From an uncultured Prevotella sp. (GTDB taxonomy: Bacteria; Bacteroidota; Bacteroidia; Bacteroidales; Bacteroidaceae), in assembly GCA_900557255.1 (NCBI GenBank), contig USSA01000136.1, positions 1 through 7,789 of the forward strand: a stretch of DNA of 7,789 nt, given 5' to 3'. A model generated the notes under the pieces. That model was not told the origin of the DNA and made no database searches. It was given only the letters and a program-made list of their open reading frames with translations. Numbering within the stretch: the first letter of the stretch is position 1; each line of letters starts with the position of its first letter. A program made the position numbers and the translations under genes. Below, piece after piece: positions 1-6,719 of this stretch.

Positions 1-6
1 ATCAGC

Positions 7-13
7 AGGAGGG
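7..13 (+). promoter_or_regulatory. Shine-Dalgarno site of the RelA/SpoT gene
   Basis: AGGAGGG lies seven bases before the ATG at 21. It is a near-perfect anti-16S match and fixes the start codon. It stands out because the other genes in this window have weak or no Shine-Dalgarno sequences, as is usual in Bacteroidota. The promoter lies to the left of the window. Confidence 0.75.
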
Positions 14-20
14 AACGACA

Positions 21-2240
21 ATGAACGAAACACCTTTTAAATTCACATCCGAAGAAAAGGAACAGACACTCCAAATCCTGGAGCACCTGAGAACTGCCGT
101 GGGCGATACATTCAAGCCAGGCGACGAGCAGCATCTGCGTGAAGACATCCAGCATGCCTTCATCAACCATCAGATTAAGCGCAACGTCTTCGGAATGAAT
201 CCAATACTCGCTGCCCTGCAAACCGCAGAAATCGCAGTAAACGAGATAGGTCTGAAACGAGATGGCATCATCGCCATCCTGATGCAGACCAGCGTCATCG
301 ACGGTTATCAGACCATCGAAGAGATACAGAAGAAATACGGAGATAGCGTAGCCCACATCATCAGTGGTCTGCTCCGCATCCACGATTTATACAAGCGCAA
401 CCCTATCATCGAGAGCGAGAACTTCAGAAATCTGCTTATCTCATTCTCTGAAGATATGCGCGTCATCCTCATCATGATTGCCGACCGCGTGAACGTGATG
501 AGACAGATACGCGATACCGAACAAAAAGAGGCAAAGCATGAAGTAAGCGAAGAGGCAAGCTACCTCTATGCCCCACTCGCCCACAAGCTGGGTCTCTACA
601 AGCTGAAGAGCGAGCTGGAAGACCTGAGCCTGAAGTATCTGGAGCACGATGCCTACTACATGATCAAGGAAAAGCTGAATGCCACCAAGGCTTCGCGCGA
701 TGCCTATATCGCCCGATTCATCCAGCCAATCCAGGAGAAGCTCGATGCTGCCGGACTGAAATATCACATGAAGGGCCGCACCAAGAGTATCCACTCTATC
801 TGGCAGAAGATGAAGAAGCAGAAATGCGCCTTCGAGGGTGTATACGACCTCTTTGCCATCCGTATTATCCTCGATGCACCAAGAGAGAAAGAGTATATGC
901 AGTGCTGGCAGACCTTTGCCCTCATCACCGACATGTATCAGCCAAACCCAAAGCGTATGCGCGACTGGCTCAGCGTGCCTAAGAGCAACGGTTATGAAAG
1001 TCTGCATACCACCGTACTGGGTCCTGAAAACAAATGGGTAGAGGTACAGATCAGAACCGAGCGCATGGACGATATTGCAGAGCACGGACTCGCTGCCCAC
1101 TGGCGCTACAAGGGTATCAAGCAGGGAGAAGGCGGTATTGACGAATGGCTTGCCAATATACGTGCTGCCCTCGAAAACAATGACGACCTGCAGCTGATGG
1201 ACCAGTTTACCACCGACCTGAAAGAAGACGAAGTATACGTGTTCACTCCTAAGGGTGACCTGCTGAACTTCCAGAAGGGAGCCACGGTACTCGACTTCGC
1301 CTACTACATCCACTCCCGCATCGGCAACACCTGTGTGGGTGGAAAGATTAACGGCAAAGCCGTCACCTTCCGCCAGGAACTCCATTCGGGAGATCAGGTA
1401 GAAATCCTCACACAGAGCAACCAGAAACCACGCCGCGAATGGCTCAACATCGCACAGACATCCAAGGCTAAGGCCAAGATTCGCCTCGCGCTGAAGGAAA
1501 CCCAGAAGAAGGACGGACTCTATGCCAAGGAACTTCTGGAGCGCCGATTCAAGAACAGGAAACTGGAAATTGATGAGAGTATCATGGCGCGCATCATCAA
1601 GAAGATGGGATACAAAGAGAACTCTGACTTCTACAAGGATATAGCCGAGGAGAAAATCGACGTGAACAGCATCATCGAGAGATACATAGAGGAGCGCGAC
1701 CATGACTTGAACCTTGCCAATACCAACAAGACTGCAGAAAGTGCAGAGAATTTTGAGTTTGAGAATCCTACCGAGGAACTGATGAAGCAGAGCGACGATG
1801 TGCTGGTTATCGATGAGCACCTCAAGGGCATCGATTTCGAACTGGCTCATTGCTGCCACCCTATCTATGGTGATCCTATCTTCGGATTCGTTACCATCAG
1901 CAAGGGCATCAAGGTTCATCGCATTGACTGTCCTAACGCCAAGGAACTGCGCCGCCGTTTCGGTTACCGCATTGTGAAGGCGAAATGGAGCGGCAAGGGA
2001 ACATCCAAGTATGCCATCACGCTCCGCATCATCGGAAACGACGATATCGGTATTGTGAGCAACATCACCAACATCATTTCCAAGGAAGACAAACTCATCA
2101 TGCGAGGCATCAACATCTCTTCCAAGGATGGTCTCTTCTCTGGCAATGTTACCGTGATGATTGATGATGCCGGCAAAACTGATGCACTCATCAAGAAACT
2201 GAGCGCCGTGAAGGGCGTTAAGCAGGTAACGAGAATATAA
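21..2240 (+). CDS. relA: Long RelA/SpoT homologue: (p)ppGpp synthetase with degenerate HD hydrolase domain
   Basis: A 739-residue protein of full length for a long RSH enzyme. Such enzymes transfer pyrophosphate from ATP to GDP/GTP to make the alarmone (p)ppGpp, typically on stalled ribosomes. Domains in order: HD-like (about 35-185), synthetase (about 240-365), TGS (about 404-463), helical (about 470-560), Cys/zinc-finger (about 600-645; H610 C611 C612, H633, C637) and ACT (about 662-739). The synthetase keeps GRTK (252-255), D276, R281, the YESLHTT motif at 325-331, and EVQIRT at 341-346. The hydrolase site is lost: the usual HPI is N60-P-I, the HD pair is Q89-T90, the ED pair is I93-D94, and the HNMR motif is N158-V-M-R. 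It should therefore be synthetase-only, like proteobacterial RelA, with a separate hydrolase elsewhere in the genome. The position that distinguishes Rel (RxKD) from RelA (EFDD) reads R312-M-R-D315. Family assignment is certain; loss of hydrolysis is inferred from the residues. Confidence 0.97.
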   Translation: MNETPFKFTSEEKEQTLQILEHLRTAVGDTFKPGDEQHLREDIQHAFINHQIKRNVFGMNPILAALQTAEIAVNEIGLKRDGIIAILMQTSVIDGYQTIEEIQKKYGDSVAHIISGLLRIHDLYKRNPIIESENFRNLLISFSEDMRVILIMIADRVNVMRQIRDTEQKEAKHEVSEEASYLYAPLAHKLGLYKLKSELEDLSLKYLEHDAYYMIKEKLNATKASRDAYIARFIQPIQEKLDAAGLKYHMKGRTKSIHSIWQKMKKQKCAFEGVYDLFAIRIILDAPREKEYMQCWQTFALITDMYQPNPKRMRDWLSVPKSNGYESLHTTVLGPENKWVEVQIRTERMDDIAEHGLAAHWRYKGIKQGEGGIDEWLANIRAALENNDDLQLMDQFTTDLKEDEVYVFTPKGDLLNFQKGATVLDFAYYIHSRIGNTCVGGKINGKAVTFRQELHSGDQVEILTQSNQKPRREWLNIAQTSKAKAKIRLALKETQKKDGLYAKELLERRFKNRKLEIDESIMARIIKKMGYKENSDFYKDIAEEKIDVNSIIERYIEERDHDLNLANTNKTAESAENFEFENPTEELMKQSDDVLVIDEHLKGIDFELAHCCHPIYGDPIFGFVTISKGIKVHRIDCPNAKELRRRFGYRIVKAKWSGKGTSKYAITLRIIGNDDIGIVSNITNIISKEDKLIMRGINISSKDGLFSGNVTVMIDDAGKTDALIKKLSAVKGVKQVTRI

Positions 2241-2260
2241 AACCGGAATACAGAAATACG

Positions 2261-2295
2261 AAAAAATCCCGCAGATTTTCTCTGCGGGATTTTTT
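2261..2295. terminator. Bidirectional rho-independent terminator between convergent genes
   Basis: A perfect 15-bp inverted repeat (2261-2275 and 2281-2295) encloses a five-base loop. The arms carry a GC core (TCCCGCAGA) flanked by six A on one side and six T on the other. A transcript from either strand therefore ends in a GC-rich stem plus a U-tract. It begins 20 bases after the RelA/SpoT stop and ends one base before the stop codon of the opposing TPR gene, so it serves both. Confidence 0.93.
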
Positions 2296-2296
2296 A

Positions 2297-4261
2297 TTAT
2301 TTCGACTTATTCAAGCGCTTGATCACAGAATAAGCATCATACAAGCCAAGTTCTCCTGCCTTTGAAAGATCCTGGATGGCAGTCTGCTTGTTGCCACTCT
2401 TGGCTCGTGCTATACCTCTATTATAATAAGCCTCTGCAAGGCGGTTATCAATTCTCAAGGCAATGGTATAATCATCTATTGCCTTTGAAAGTTCGTTTCT
2501 GCCTGCATGAAGATTACCTCTATTATAATAGATGTAAGCATTGTTACTGTTCTGGCGGATGGCATCACTGAAATCAGCCTCGGCAGAATGGATGTTCAGA
2601 ACACCCTTGCCCTCAGCCTTGTTAAATTCATCCATCTCAGCCTGGCAGACAGCACGCTGCCAGTAAGCCAAAGAGTTCTTGTCATCGAGCGAAATATAAT
2701 AGGTGAAATCACTGATGGCAGCCTCAAAATCACGAAGTACACTATGAGCGATGGCCCTGCGCATCAGGAGACGTTTTCTGGTTTCATTATCGCTCGCCAC
2801 ACTCAACTCTGCCGAAAGTTTATCAATCATCGAGAATATCTTCATAGAACCATTCTCATCGAGCTGCTCCTTACTGCAAACGATATAAACCTTGTCTGCC
2901 TTGGTATGCTGATTGAGCGCATCAACCTCCTTGTCATAAGCCTGAACTCCATTTACATTCTGATTGTTTGGGAAATAAGAGAGCTGATACATCGGCAGGA
3001 AGGCGGTTTCTACCTGACGGTTCTGAACCTTACCACGATACTCGCTCTTATAGTTGTGTTCATACTTCGGTTCGTCATCTACTACCAGCGAAGCAAACTT
3101 ATTCGGGTCAACCTCAGAGCGCTTACGCATCTCCTTCTTGGTCTTAGCGCTCCATCTCGGCTGGATTCCGATATGCTTGTTCATCTGCGCCTTGAAGATA
3201 CGGAATTCATCCATCTCTGCCTTGGCTGTCATACCCAGGCGTCGGTAACAGCTGGCACGGTTAGACAAACCGGTCCAGAAGTTAGGGAACTGGTTGATAA
3301 CCATAGTATAATCCTTGATGGCTGCTCTCAGATTACCGGTCTTGTCATGCAATAGAGCTCGGTTGAAGATAGCCATGAAGTTCTGGGGTTCCATCTTGAT
3401 AATGAAGTCGAAATCGGTGATAGCACGGTTATCATCACCCAACTGTACACGCATCAGTCCTCTATTATAATGAGCCAGGAAATTGTTCGGATCCAGATCA
3501 AGGGCATTGTCATAATCGCTCATCGCCCCCCTGAGGTTATTCAGATTGATACGCGCCAAAGCACGGTTGATGTAACTGTTCACATTGTTAGGTTTGAAAT
3601 GCAGACTCTTTGTCAGCGCCTCATCAGCCGTTTTCCATTCCTTTCTAGCCAACGCCATATAGGCACGCGTAGTCCAGGCATCTCCATCATACGGATTGAG
3701 CTGCAGACTCTTGTCTAGCCATTTCTCAGCCTGCACGGTATCTTTCTGATGCAGATACACTTCAGCCTTGAGCGAATAAGCATTCGACCAGTCTTTCCAT
3801 TTTCCCACGATGGTATCCAGTTCCTGCTGCGCCGCCTCATACTTTTTGTTTTCCATCTGGCAGATAGCCCGGTTGAACCAGTAATTTCGGTTGCGCGGTT
3901 CCAGTCTGATAGCCTCATTATAGTCAGCTATCGCATCATCAAACCTGTTTTGTCTGATGCGACAGATGGCTCTCAAGTCATAAATATCATTGATATAGGG
4001 ATTGAGATGCAACGCCTCGCTGGCATCACTTTCGGCACCCGTAAAGTCATCCAGATTAAATTTTGCCACACTGCGGTAATACCAAGGCTCATACAGATAA
4101 GGCTTGGCACCGATAGCCAGATTAAAATACTTGATTGAAAGGACGAAATCCTCATAATACAATGCACTCCGACCGGCCGTAACAAGTCGGTCTACACGAT
4201 ATTGGGCAGAAGTCGACATGGCGCCCATTACCACAAAAAGAACTAAGAGAATCTTCTTCAT
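2297..4261 (-). CDS. Exported tetratricopeptide-repeat protein
   Basis: A 654-residue protein if started at the ATG at 4259-4261. That start places a clear signal peptide first: MKK, a hydrophobic stretch, then a cleavage-like STSAQ at 16-20. An in-frame ATG at 4324 would add 21 residues and lies inside a hairpin, so I reject it. TPR units of about 34-38 residues fill roughly 21-356 and again 497-646, with repeated A-x-x-D-Y/F and YYNRG signatures (265-268, 578-582, 612-616). The middle, about 357-496, is not TPR-like; it is charged and tyrosine-rich and looks like a separate linker or domain. There is no lipobox, so the product should be periplasmic or otherwise exported and soluble. TPR arrays bind proteins, but the partner is unknown. 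It follows def on the same strand after a hairpin. I recall a TPR gene beside def and ruvX in other Bacteroidales. A specific function cannot be read from the sequence. Confidence 0.9.
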   Translation of the reverse strand: MKKILLVLFVVMGAMSTSAQYRVDRLVTAGRSALYYEDFVLSIKYFNLAIGAKPYLYEPWYYRSVAKFNLDDFTGAESDASEALHLNPYINDIYDLRAICRIRQNRFDDAIADYNEAIRLEPRNRNYWFNRAICQMENKKYEAAQQELDTIVGKWKDWSNAYSLKAEVYLHQKDTVQAEKWLDKSLQLNPYDGDAWTTRAYMALARKEWKTADEALTKSLHFKPNNVNSYINRALARINLNNLRGAMSDYDNALDLDPNNFLAHYNRGLMRVQLGDDNRAITDFDFIIKMEPQNFMAIFNRALLHDKTGNLRAAIKDYTMVINQFPNFWTGLSNRASCYRRLGMTAKAEMDEFRIFKAQMNKHIGIQPRWSAKTKKEMRKRSEVDPNKFASLVVDDEPKYEHNYKSEYRGKVQNRQVETAFLPMYQLSYFPNNQNVNGVQAYDKEVDALNQHTKADKVYIVCSKEQLDENGSMKIFSMIDKLSAELSVASDNETRKRLLMRRAIAHSVLRDFEAAISDFTYYISLDDKNSLAYWQRAVCQAEMDEFNKAEGKGVLNIHSAEADFSDAIRQNSNNAYIYYNRGNLHAGRNELSKAIDDYTIALRIDNRLAEAYYNRGIARAKSGNKQTAIQDLSKAGELGLYDAYSVIKRLNKSK

Positions 4262-4303
4262 CTGTTCGTAACTCTCTGAAATAAAACCTATTGAATGTAG
4301 AAT

Positions 4304-4357
4304 AAAAAAATATAGTAAGCCCAATCGTCACGATTACCATGAAGCTTACTATATTTT
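4304..4357 (-). terminator. Long two-tier hairpin after def, probable terminator or attenuator
   Basis: A perfect 14-bp inverted repeat (4307-4320 and 4344-4357; arm GCTTACTATATTTT) encloses 23 bases, and these contain a second stem (AATCG/CGATT, 4323-4327 and 4331-4335, three-base loop). Read on the minus strand it starts eight bases after the def stop and its distal arm runs into a U-tract (4310 down to 4304). This fits termination of the ruvX-def transcript, partial or complete. The stem is AT-rich, so strength is uncertain. The TPR gene 43 bases beyond would need read-through or its own promoter. Confidence 0.65.
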
Positions 4358-4365
4358 CGGAAGAA

Positions 4366-4923
4366 CTATCGACGTATCTTAGTACGATAGGCAGCACGGA
4401 AATTGCCCTTGATGATACTCTTGAGCTTTCCTGCTATCATGTTCTTGCGAAGAGGAGACACACGGTCAACAAACATTGTACCCTCCAAATGGTCGAATTC
4501 ATGCTGCATCACGCGAGCCAGATATCCCCCTATCCACTCATCATGTTCATTAAAATCCTCATCCATATACTTTACATGGATGCGTGTAGGACGAACCACA
4601 TTCTCATTGATACCAGGAATAGAAAGACATCCCTCTTCAGAAGAGTCGGTATTCTCCTCATCGCGCTCTAGGATATGAGCATTGATGAAAGCATGACGGA
4701 ATCCCTTGTACTCGGGCATATCCTCGCTGAGCACATCCAGGTCGATAACCACCAGGCGGATAGGCAAGCCAATCTGAGGTGCAGCCAATCCGATGCCGTT
4801 GCTGGAATCAAGGGTTTCATACATATTATTAATCAACACCTTGAGATCTGGATAATCAGGAGTAATGTCTTCAGCCACCTTTCTCAGCACTGGCTGACCA
4901 TAAATATAAATCGGTAAAATCAT
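4366..4923 (-). CDS. def: Peptide deformylase
   Basis: A 185-residue cytoplasmic metalloenzyme that removes the formyl group from the N-terminal methionine of nascent proteins. All three family motifs are intact: [10 protein letters not shown] at 43-52 (catalytic Q50), EGCLS at 97-101 (metal ligand C99), and HEFDHLEG at 141-148 (metal ligands H141 and H145, catalytic E142). Length is normal for bacterial deformylases. The start is fixed by the overlap with ruvX: the last A of the ruvX TAA stop is the first base of this ATG, suggesting translational coupling. No methionyl-tRNA formyltransferase gene lies next to it here, unlike the common def-fmt arrangement. A hairpin begins eight bases after the stop codon. 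Confidence 0.97.
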   Translation of the reverse strand: MILPIYIYGQPVLRKVAEDITPDYPDLKVLINNMYETLDSSNGIGLAAPQIGLPIRLVVIDLDVLSEDMPEYKGFRHAFINAHILERDEENTDSSEEGCLSIPGINENVVRPTRIHVKYMDEDFNEHDEWIGGYLARVMQHEFDHLEGTMFVDRVSPLRKNMIAGKLKSIIKGNFRAAYRTKIRR

Positions 4924-5336
4924 TATCTTCTTGATTGCAAATAATCCTGTAATATGATGGTAGCACTTATCTCGTCTACCAATCCTTTATTTTCTTTTCT
5001 CACCTTCTTCTTTACACCTCCATCTATCATAGCTCTATGTGCCAGGACTGATGTAAATCTCTCGTCATAATATTCAATTGGAATTTCAGGATGAGCCTTT
5101 CGCCAACGGTTGTAGAAGTTTTCTACTCTTGCCAGGTTTTCACTTGGCTGCCCGTTAGGTTGCATCGGTTTTCCGATAACAATGCGCTCCACCTGTTCTT
5201 TCTGAATATAAGTTTCGATATAAGTGAAAAGTTCATGTGTAGAAACTGTGGCCAACCCATTGGCAATAATCTGCAATGGGTCGGTCACAGCCAGTCCGGT
5301 ACGTTTTTTACCGTAATCTATAGATAAAATTCGCAT
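4923..5336 (-). CDS. ruvX: RuvX/YqgF family nuclease (pre-16S rRNA maturation)
   Basis: A 137-residue protein with the RNase H-like fold of the YqgF family, normal in length. YqgF is known as the 5'-end maturation nuclease for pre-16S rRNA and was also named a putative Holliday junction resolvase. Visible motifs are the N-terminal ILSIDYG strand with catalytic D7, the VIGKP segment at 53-57, YDERFTS at 90-96 (acidic E92), and the C-terminal [11 protein letters not shown] helix at 120-130 with catalytic D121. The stop overlaps the def start by one base. The upstream SPOR gene ends 37 bases before this ATG with no promoter match in the gap, so the three genes are likely cotranscribed. Which of the two reported activities matters in this organism cannot be told from sequence. 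Confidence 0.95.
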   Translation of the reverse strand: MRILSIDYGKKRTGLAVTDPLQIIANGLATVSTHELFTYIETYIQKEQVERIVIGKPMQPNGQPSENLARVENFYNRWRKAHPEIPIEYYDERFTSVLAHRAMIDGGVKKKVRKENKGLVDEISATIILQDYLQSRR

Positions 5337-5373
5337 TAATCTACGGATATCTTATCCTTAATATAATATCAGA

Positions 5374-5859
5374 TTACTTCTTAAGGAGTAACCAAGCATC
5401 AGGATACTTACCAGCGCGAAGCTGATTGCGGCTCTTGACAGCAGCAGCCTTATCAGCAAATGTAGAAGCTACCACGCGGTACATGTTACGCTCTTTGTTC
5501 AGGGCAATCTGAGAATCGTAGCCAGCGCTCTTCAATGTACTAGCCAATCCCTCAGCGTTAGCCTTGAGAGAGAAAGAACCAACTACTACGCTATAGCTTG
5601 ACAAGCCAGAACCTGAGATGAGAGATACATCCTCAGAACGAACAGTAGCATTATCAACCTCTGTCTGCTCATCAGAAGGAGCCTGAGTCTCGAGAGGAGC
5701 TACAACTGGTTCCTGAGCAACAGGAGCCTGAGCAGCCTGCTGTTCCTGCTGCTGAGCCTTCTCATATGCCTTCTTGTATGCACTTTCCTTAGATGTACCA
5801 CAACTTGCGAGCGCCAAAACTGCGCACATTCCCATGCTTAATACTGTAATTTTCTTCAT
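5374..5859 (-). CDS. SPOR-domain lipoprotein
   Basis: A 161-residue predicted lipoprotein. The N-terminus is MKK, a hydrophobic stretch and the lipobox LASC with the lipidated cysteine at C20 followed by G, so it should be membrane-anchored after signal peptidase II cleavage. Residues about 27-75 form a low-complexity Q/A/E/P-rich tether (QQQEQQAAQAP at 37-47) that could span part of the periplasm. Residues about 87-160 match the SPOR fold: YSVVVGSF at 89-96, a helix, then YRVVASTF at 127-134 and a second helix. SPOR domains bind peptidoglycan glycan strands lacking stem peptides, typically at division sites. Small size and tether suggest a cell-wall-binding factor rather than an enzyme. It is the first gene of the leftward group. 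The start is the only ATG giving a proper signal sequence. Confidence 0.9.
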   Translation of the reverse strand: MKKITVLSMGMCAVLALASCGTSKESAYKKAYEKAQQQEQQAAQAPVAQEPVVAPLETQAPSDEQTEVDNATVRSEDVSLISGSGLSSYSVVVGSFSLKANAEGLASTLKSAGYDSQIALNKERNMYRVVASTFADKAAAVKSRNQLRAGKYPDAWLLLKK

Positions 5860-5933
5860 AATTCTTATTCGTTTTATTGTTTATTATTGTTGTTCATTCA
5901 ATATAAATTTCGCGTTATGCGTTTTTTACTCTG

Positions 5934-5964
5934 CGAAAATACAAAAAAATGCCCGAAAAACGAA
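5934..5964 (-). promoter_or_regulatory. Weak candidate promoter for the SPOR-ruvX-def group
   Basis: Read on the minus strand, TATTTTCG (5934-5941) matches the -7 element TAnnTTTG with one mismatch. About 19 bases upstream sits TTCG (5961-5964) where TTTG is expected. It would give a 5' leader of roughly 65-70 bases before the SPOR ATG. No better match was found on this strand of the intergenic region. Confidence 0.25.
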
Positions 5965-6035
5965 GAATATGCCGCCTAAAGTTTGTTAAATAAGGCTATT
6001 AAAACATTTTTAATGAAAAATTAAGGCTAAAAGGC

Positions 6036-6065
6036 TTGTTTTTTAAAGAGAATTTAGTATATTTG
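6036..6065 (+). promoter_or_regulatory. Bacteroidota-type promoter of the YtxH-holin-like cluster
   Basis: TTG at 6036-6038, a 19-base spacer, then TATATTTG at 6058-6065. This exactly fits the known Bacteroidota housekeeping pattern (-33 TTTG or TTG, -7 TAnnTTTG). Transcription should start near 6069-6073, leaving a leader of about 50 bases before the ATG at 6123. Confidence 0.75.
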
Positions 6066-6067
6066 CA

Positions 6068-6087
6068 TTGTCAAATGAAAATGACAA
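6068..6087. repeat. Inverted repeat at the predicted transcription start
   Basis: TTGTCA (6068-6073) and TGACAA (6082-6087) are perfect reverse complements eight bases apart. They begin three bases after the -7 element. The repeat is either an operator overlapping the start site or a small hairpin at the very 5' end of the mRNA. Sequence alone does not decide between these. Confidence 0.4.
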
Positions 6088-6122
6088 GAAGATAATCGTT
6101 TAACGTTTAAAATTTATAGCAT

Positions 6123-6335
6123 ATGAAAACATTAGGTTACATTGGTGCTTTCCTCGGCGGTGCTATCGCCGGTACAGCACTCGGTTTGATTTTCGCTCCT
6201 GAGAAGGGTGAAGATACACGTAGTAAGATTGCAGGTGCAGTAGACGATTTCTGCAAGAAGCACGACATCAAGTTGAGCCGTAAGGACGTTGATGATCTGG
6301 TTGACGACATCAAGGACGCAGCTCCTGAGGTTTAA
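6123..6335 (+). CDS. YtxH-like small membrane protein
   Basis: A 70-residue protein. Residues 4-25 form a glycine- and alanine-rich membrane helix with GxxxG-like spacing (GAFLGGAIAG at 8-17), followed directly by APEKGEDTR at 25-33. This is the typical YtxH-family pattern (G-rich helix, then AP-x-x-G-x-x-TR). The remainder, 34-70, is a charged, probably helical cytoplasmic tail rich in D and K. The family is widespread, often stress-associated, and without a settled biochemical role. It leads a three-gene rightward group and has its own promoter match. No Shine-Dalgarno is evident; the region before the ATG is AT-rich. The start is the first in-frame ATG and gives the complete motif. Confidence 0.88.
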   Translation: MKTLGYIGAFLGGAIAGTALGLIFAPEKGEDTRSKIAGAVDDFCKKHDIKLSRKDVDDLVDDIKDAAPEV

Positions 6336-6347
6336 TCATCACCTATC

Positions 6348-6704
6348 ATGATGTTCTCGAACGATAAAAATGTAGAAACTATCGGGCAGCTCATTGAGGT
6401 GCTTAAACATTACATCGGGCTTCAGAGCGAATTTCTGAAGCTCGATGTTGTGGATAAGGTGGTACGCCTGCTTACCGTCATTACCATGACGGTGGTACTC
6501 CTGGGCTTACTTACGCTTACCCTCATTTACCTATCCTTTGGCGCTGCTTTTGCATTGGCAGACTTAATAGGTAGTCTGACTTTCGGATTCTGCATTGTTG
6601 CTGCAGTATACCTATTTATATTAATACTATTTGTAATTTTCCGCCATAAGTGGATCGAGAGACCATTGGTCAGATTTCTGGCCAGCCTCTTAATGGGAAA
6701 ATAA
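6348..6704 (+). CDS. Two-helix membrane protein, phage-holin superfamily III type (PF07332-like)
   Basis: A 118-residue integral membrane protein. An N-terminal amphipathic segment (about 9-38) precedes two hydrophobic helices at about 40-62 and 66-98, with a short polar turn near 71-76. The tail is basic and short (RHKWIERPLVRF at 99-110). This layout fits the 'phage holin family' chromosomal proteins, of which E. coli YqjE is a member. Despite the name, no endolysin or other phage gene is nearby, so a lytic role is unlikely. It starts 12 bases after the YtxH-like gene, supporting one operon. Two adjacent ATG codons (6348 and 6351) are equally plausible starts; neither has a clear ribosome binding site. 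Family assignment rests on hydropathy and context more than on strict motifs. Confidence 0.82.
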   Translation: MMFSNDKNVETIGQLIEVLKHYIGLQSEFLKLDVVDKVVRLLTVITMTVVLLGLLTLTLIYLSFGAAFALADLIGSLTFGFCIVAAVYLFILILFVIFRHKWIERPLVRFLASLLMGK

Positions 6705-6719
6705 CCTCCTTTTCGCAAC

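Larger units (their letters stand above)
5860..6122. other. Divergent intergenic region
   Basis: 263 bases, strongly AT-rich, between the leftward SPOR gene and the rightward YtxH-like gene. It holds a well-matched Bacteroidota promoter for the right side, a weaker candidate for the left, an inverted repeat at the predicted right-hand transcription start, and three copies of AAGGCT (5992, 6023, 6031). I see no credible open frame or RNA gene in it. Confidence 0.7.

Noticed and set aside
441..1919. A 492-codon open frame antisense to the RelA/SpoT gene
   Set aside because: It is a shadow of a strongly supported gene with every RSH domain on the other strand. Its translation has no recognisable motifs or ribosome binding site.
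2507..3355. A 282-codon plus-strand frame opposite the TPR gene
   Set aside because: The minus-strand TPR repeats and signal peptide are clear. The opposite frame gives low-complexity hydrophobic sequence without a start signal.
4262..4324. Upstream in-frame ATG extending the TPR protein by 21 residues
   Set aside because: It would start inside the hairpin after def and bury the signal peptide behind an extra hydrophobic segment. The ATG at 4261 gives a standard signal sequence.
6348..6704. Prophage lysis cassette suggested by the holin-family protein
   Set aside because: No endolysin, spanin or structural phage gene is present. Flanking genes are chromosomal, and this family is common outside phages.
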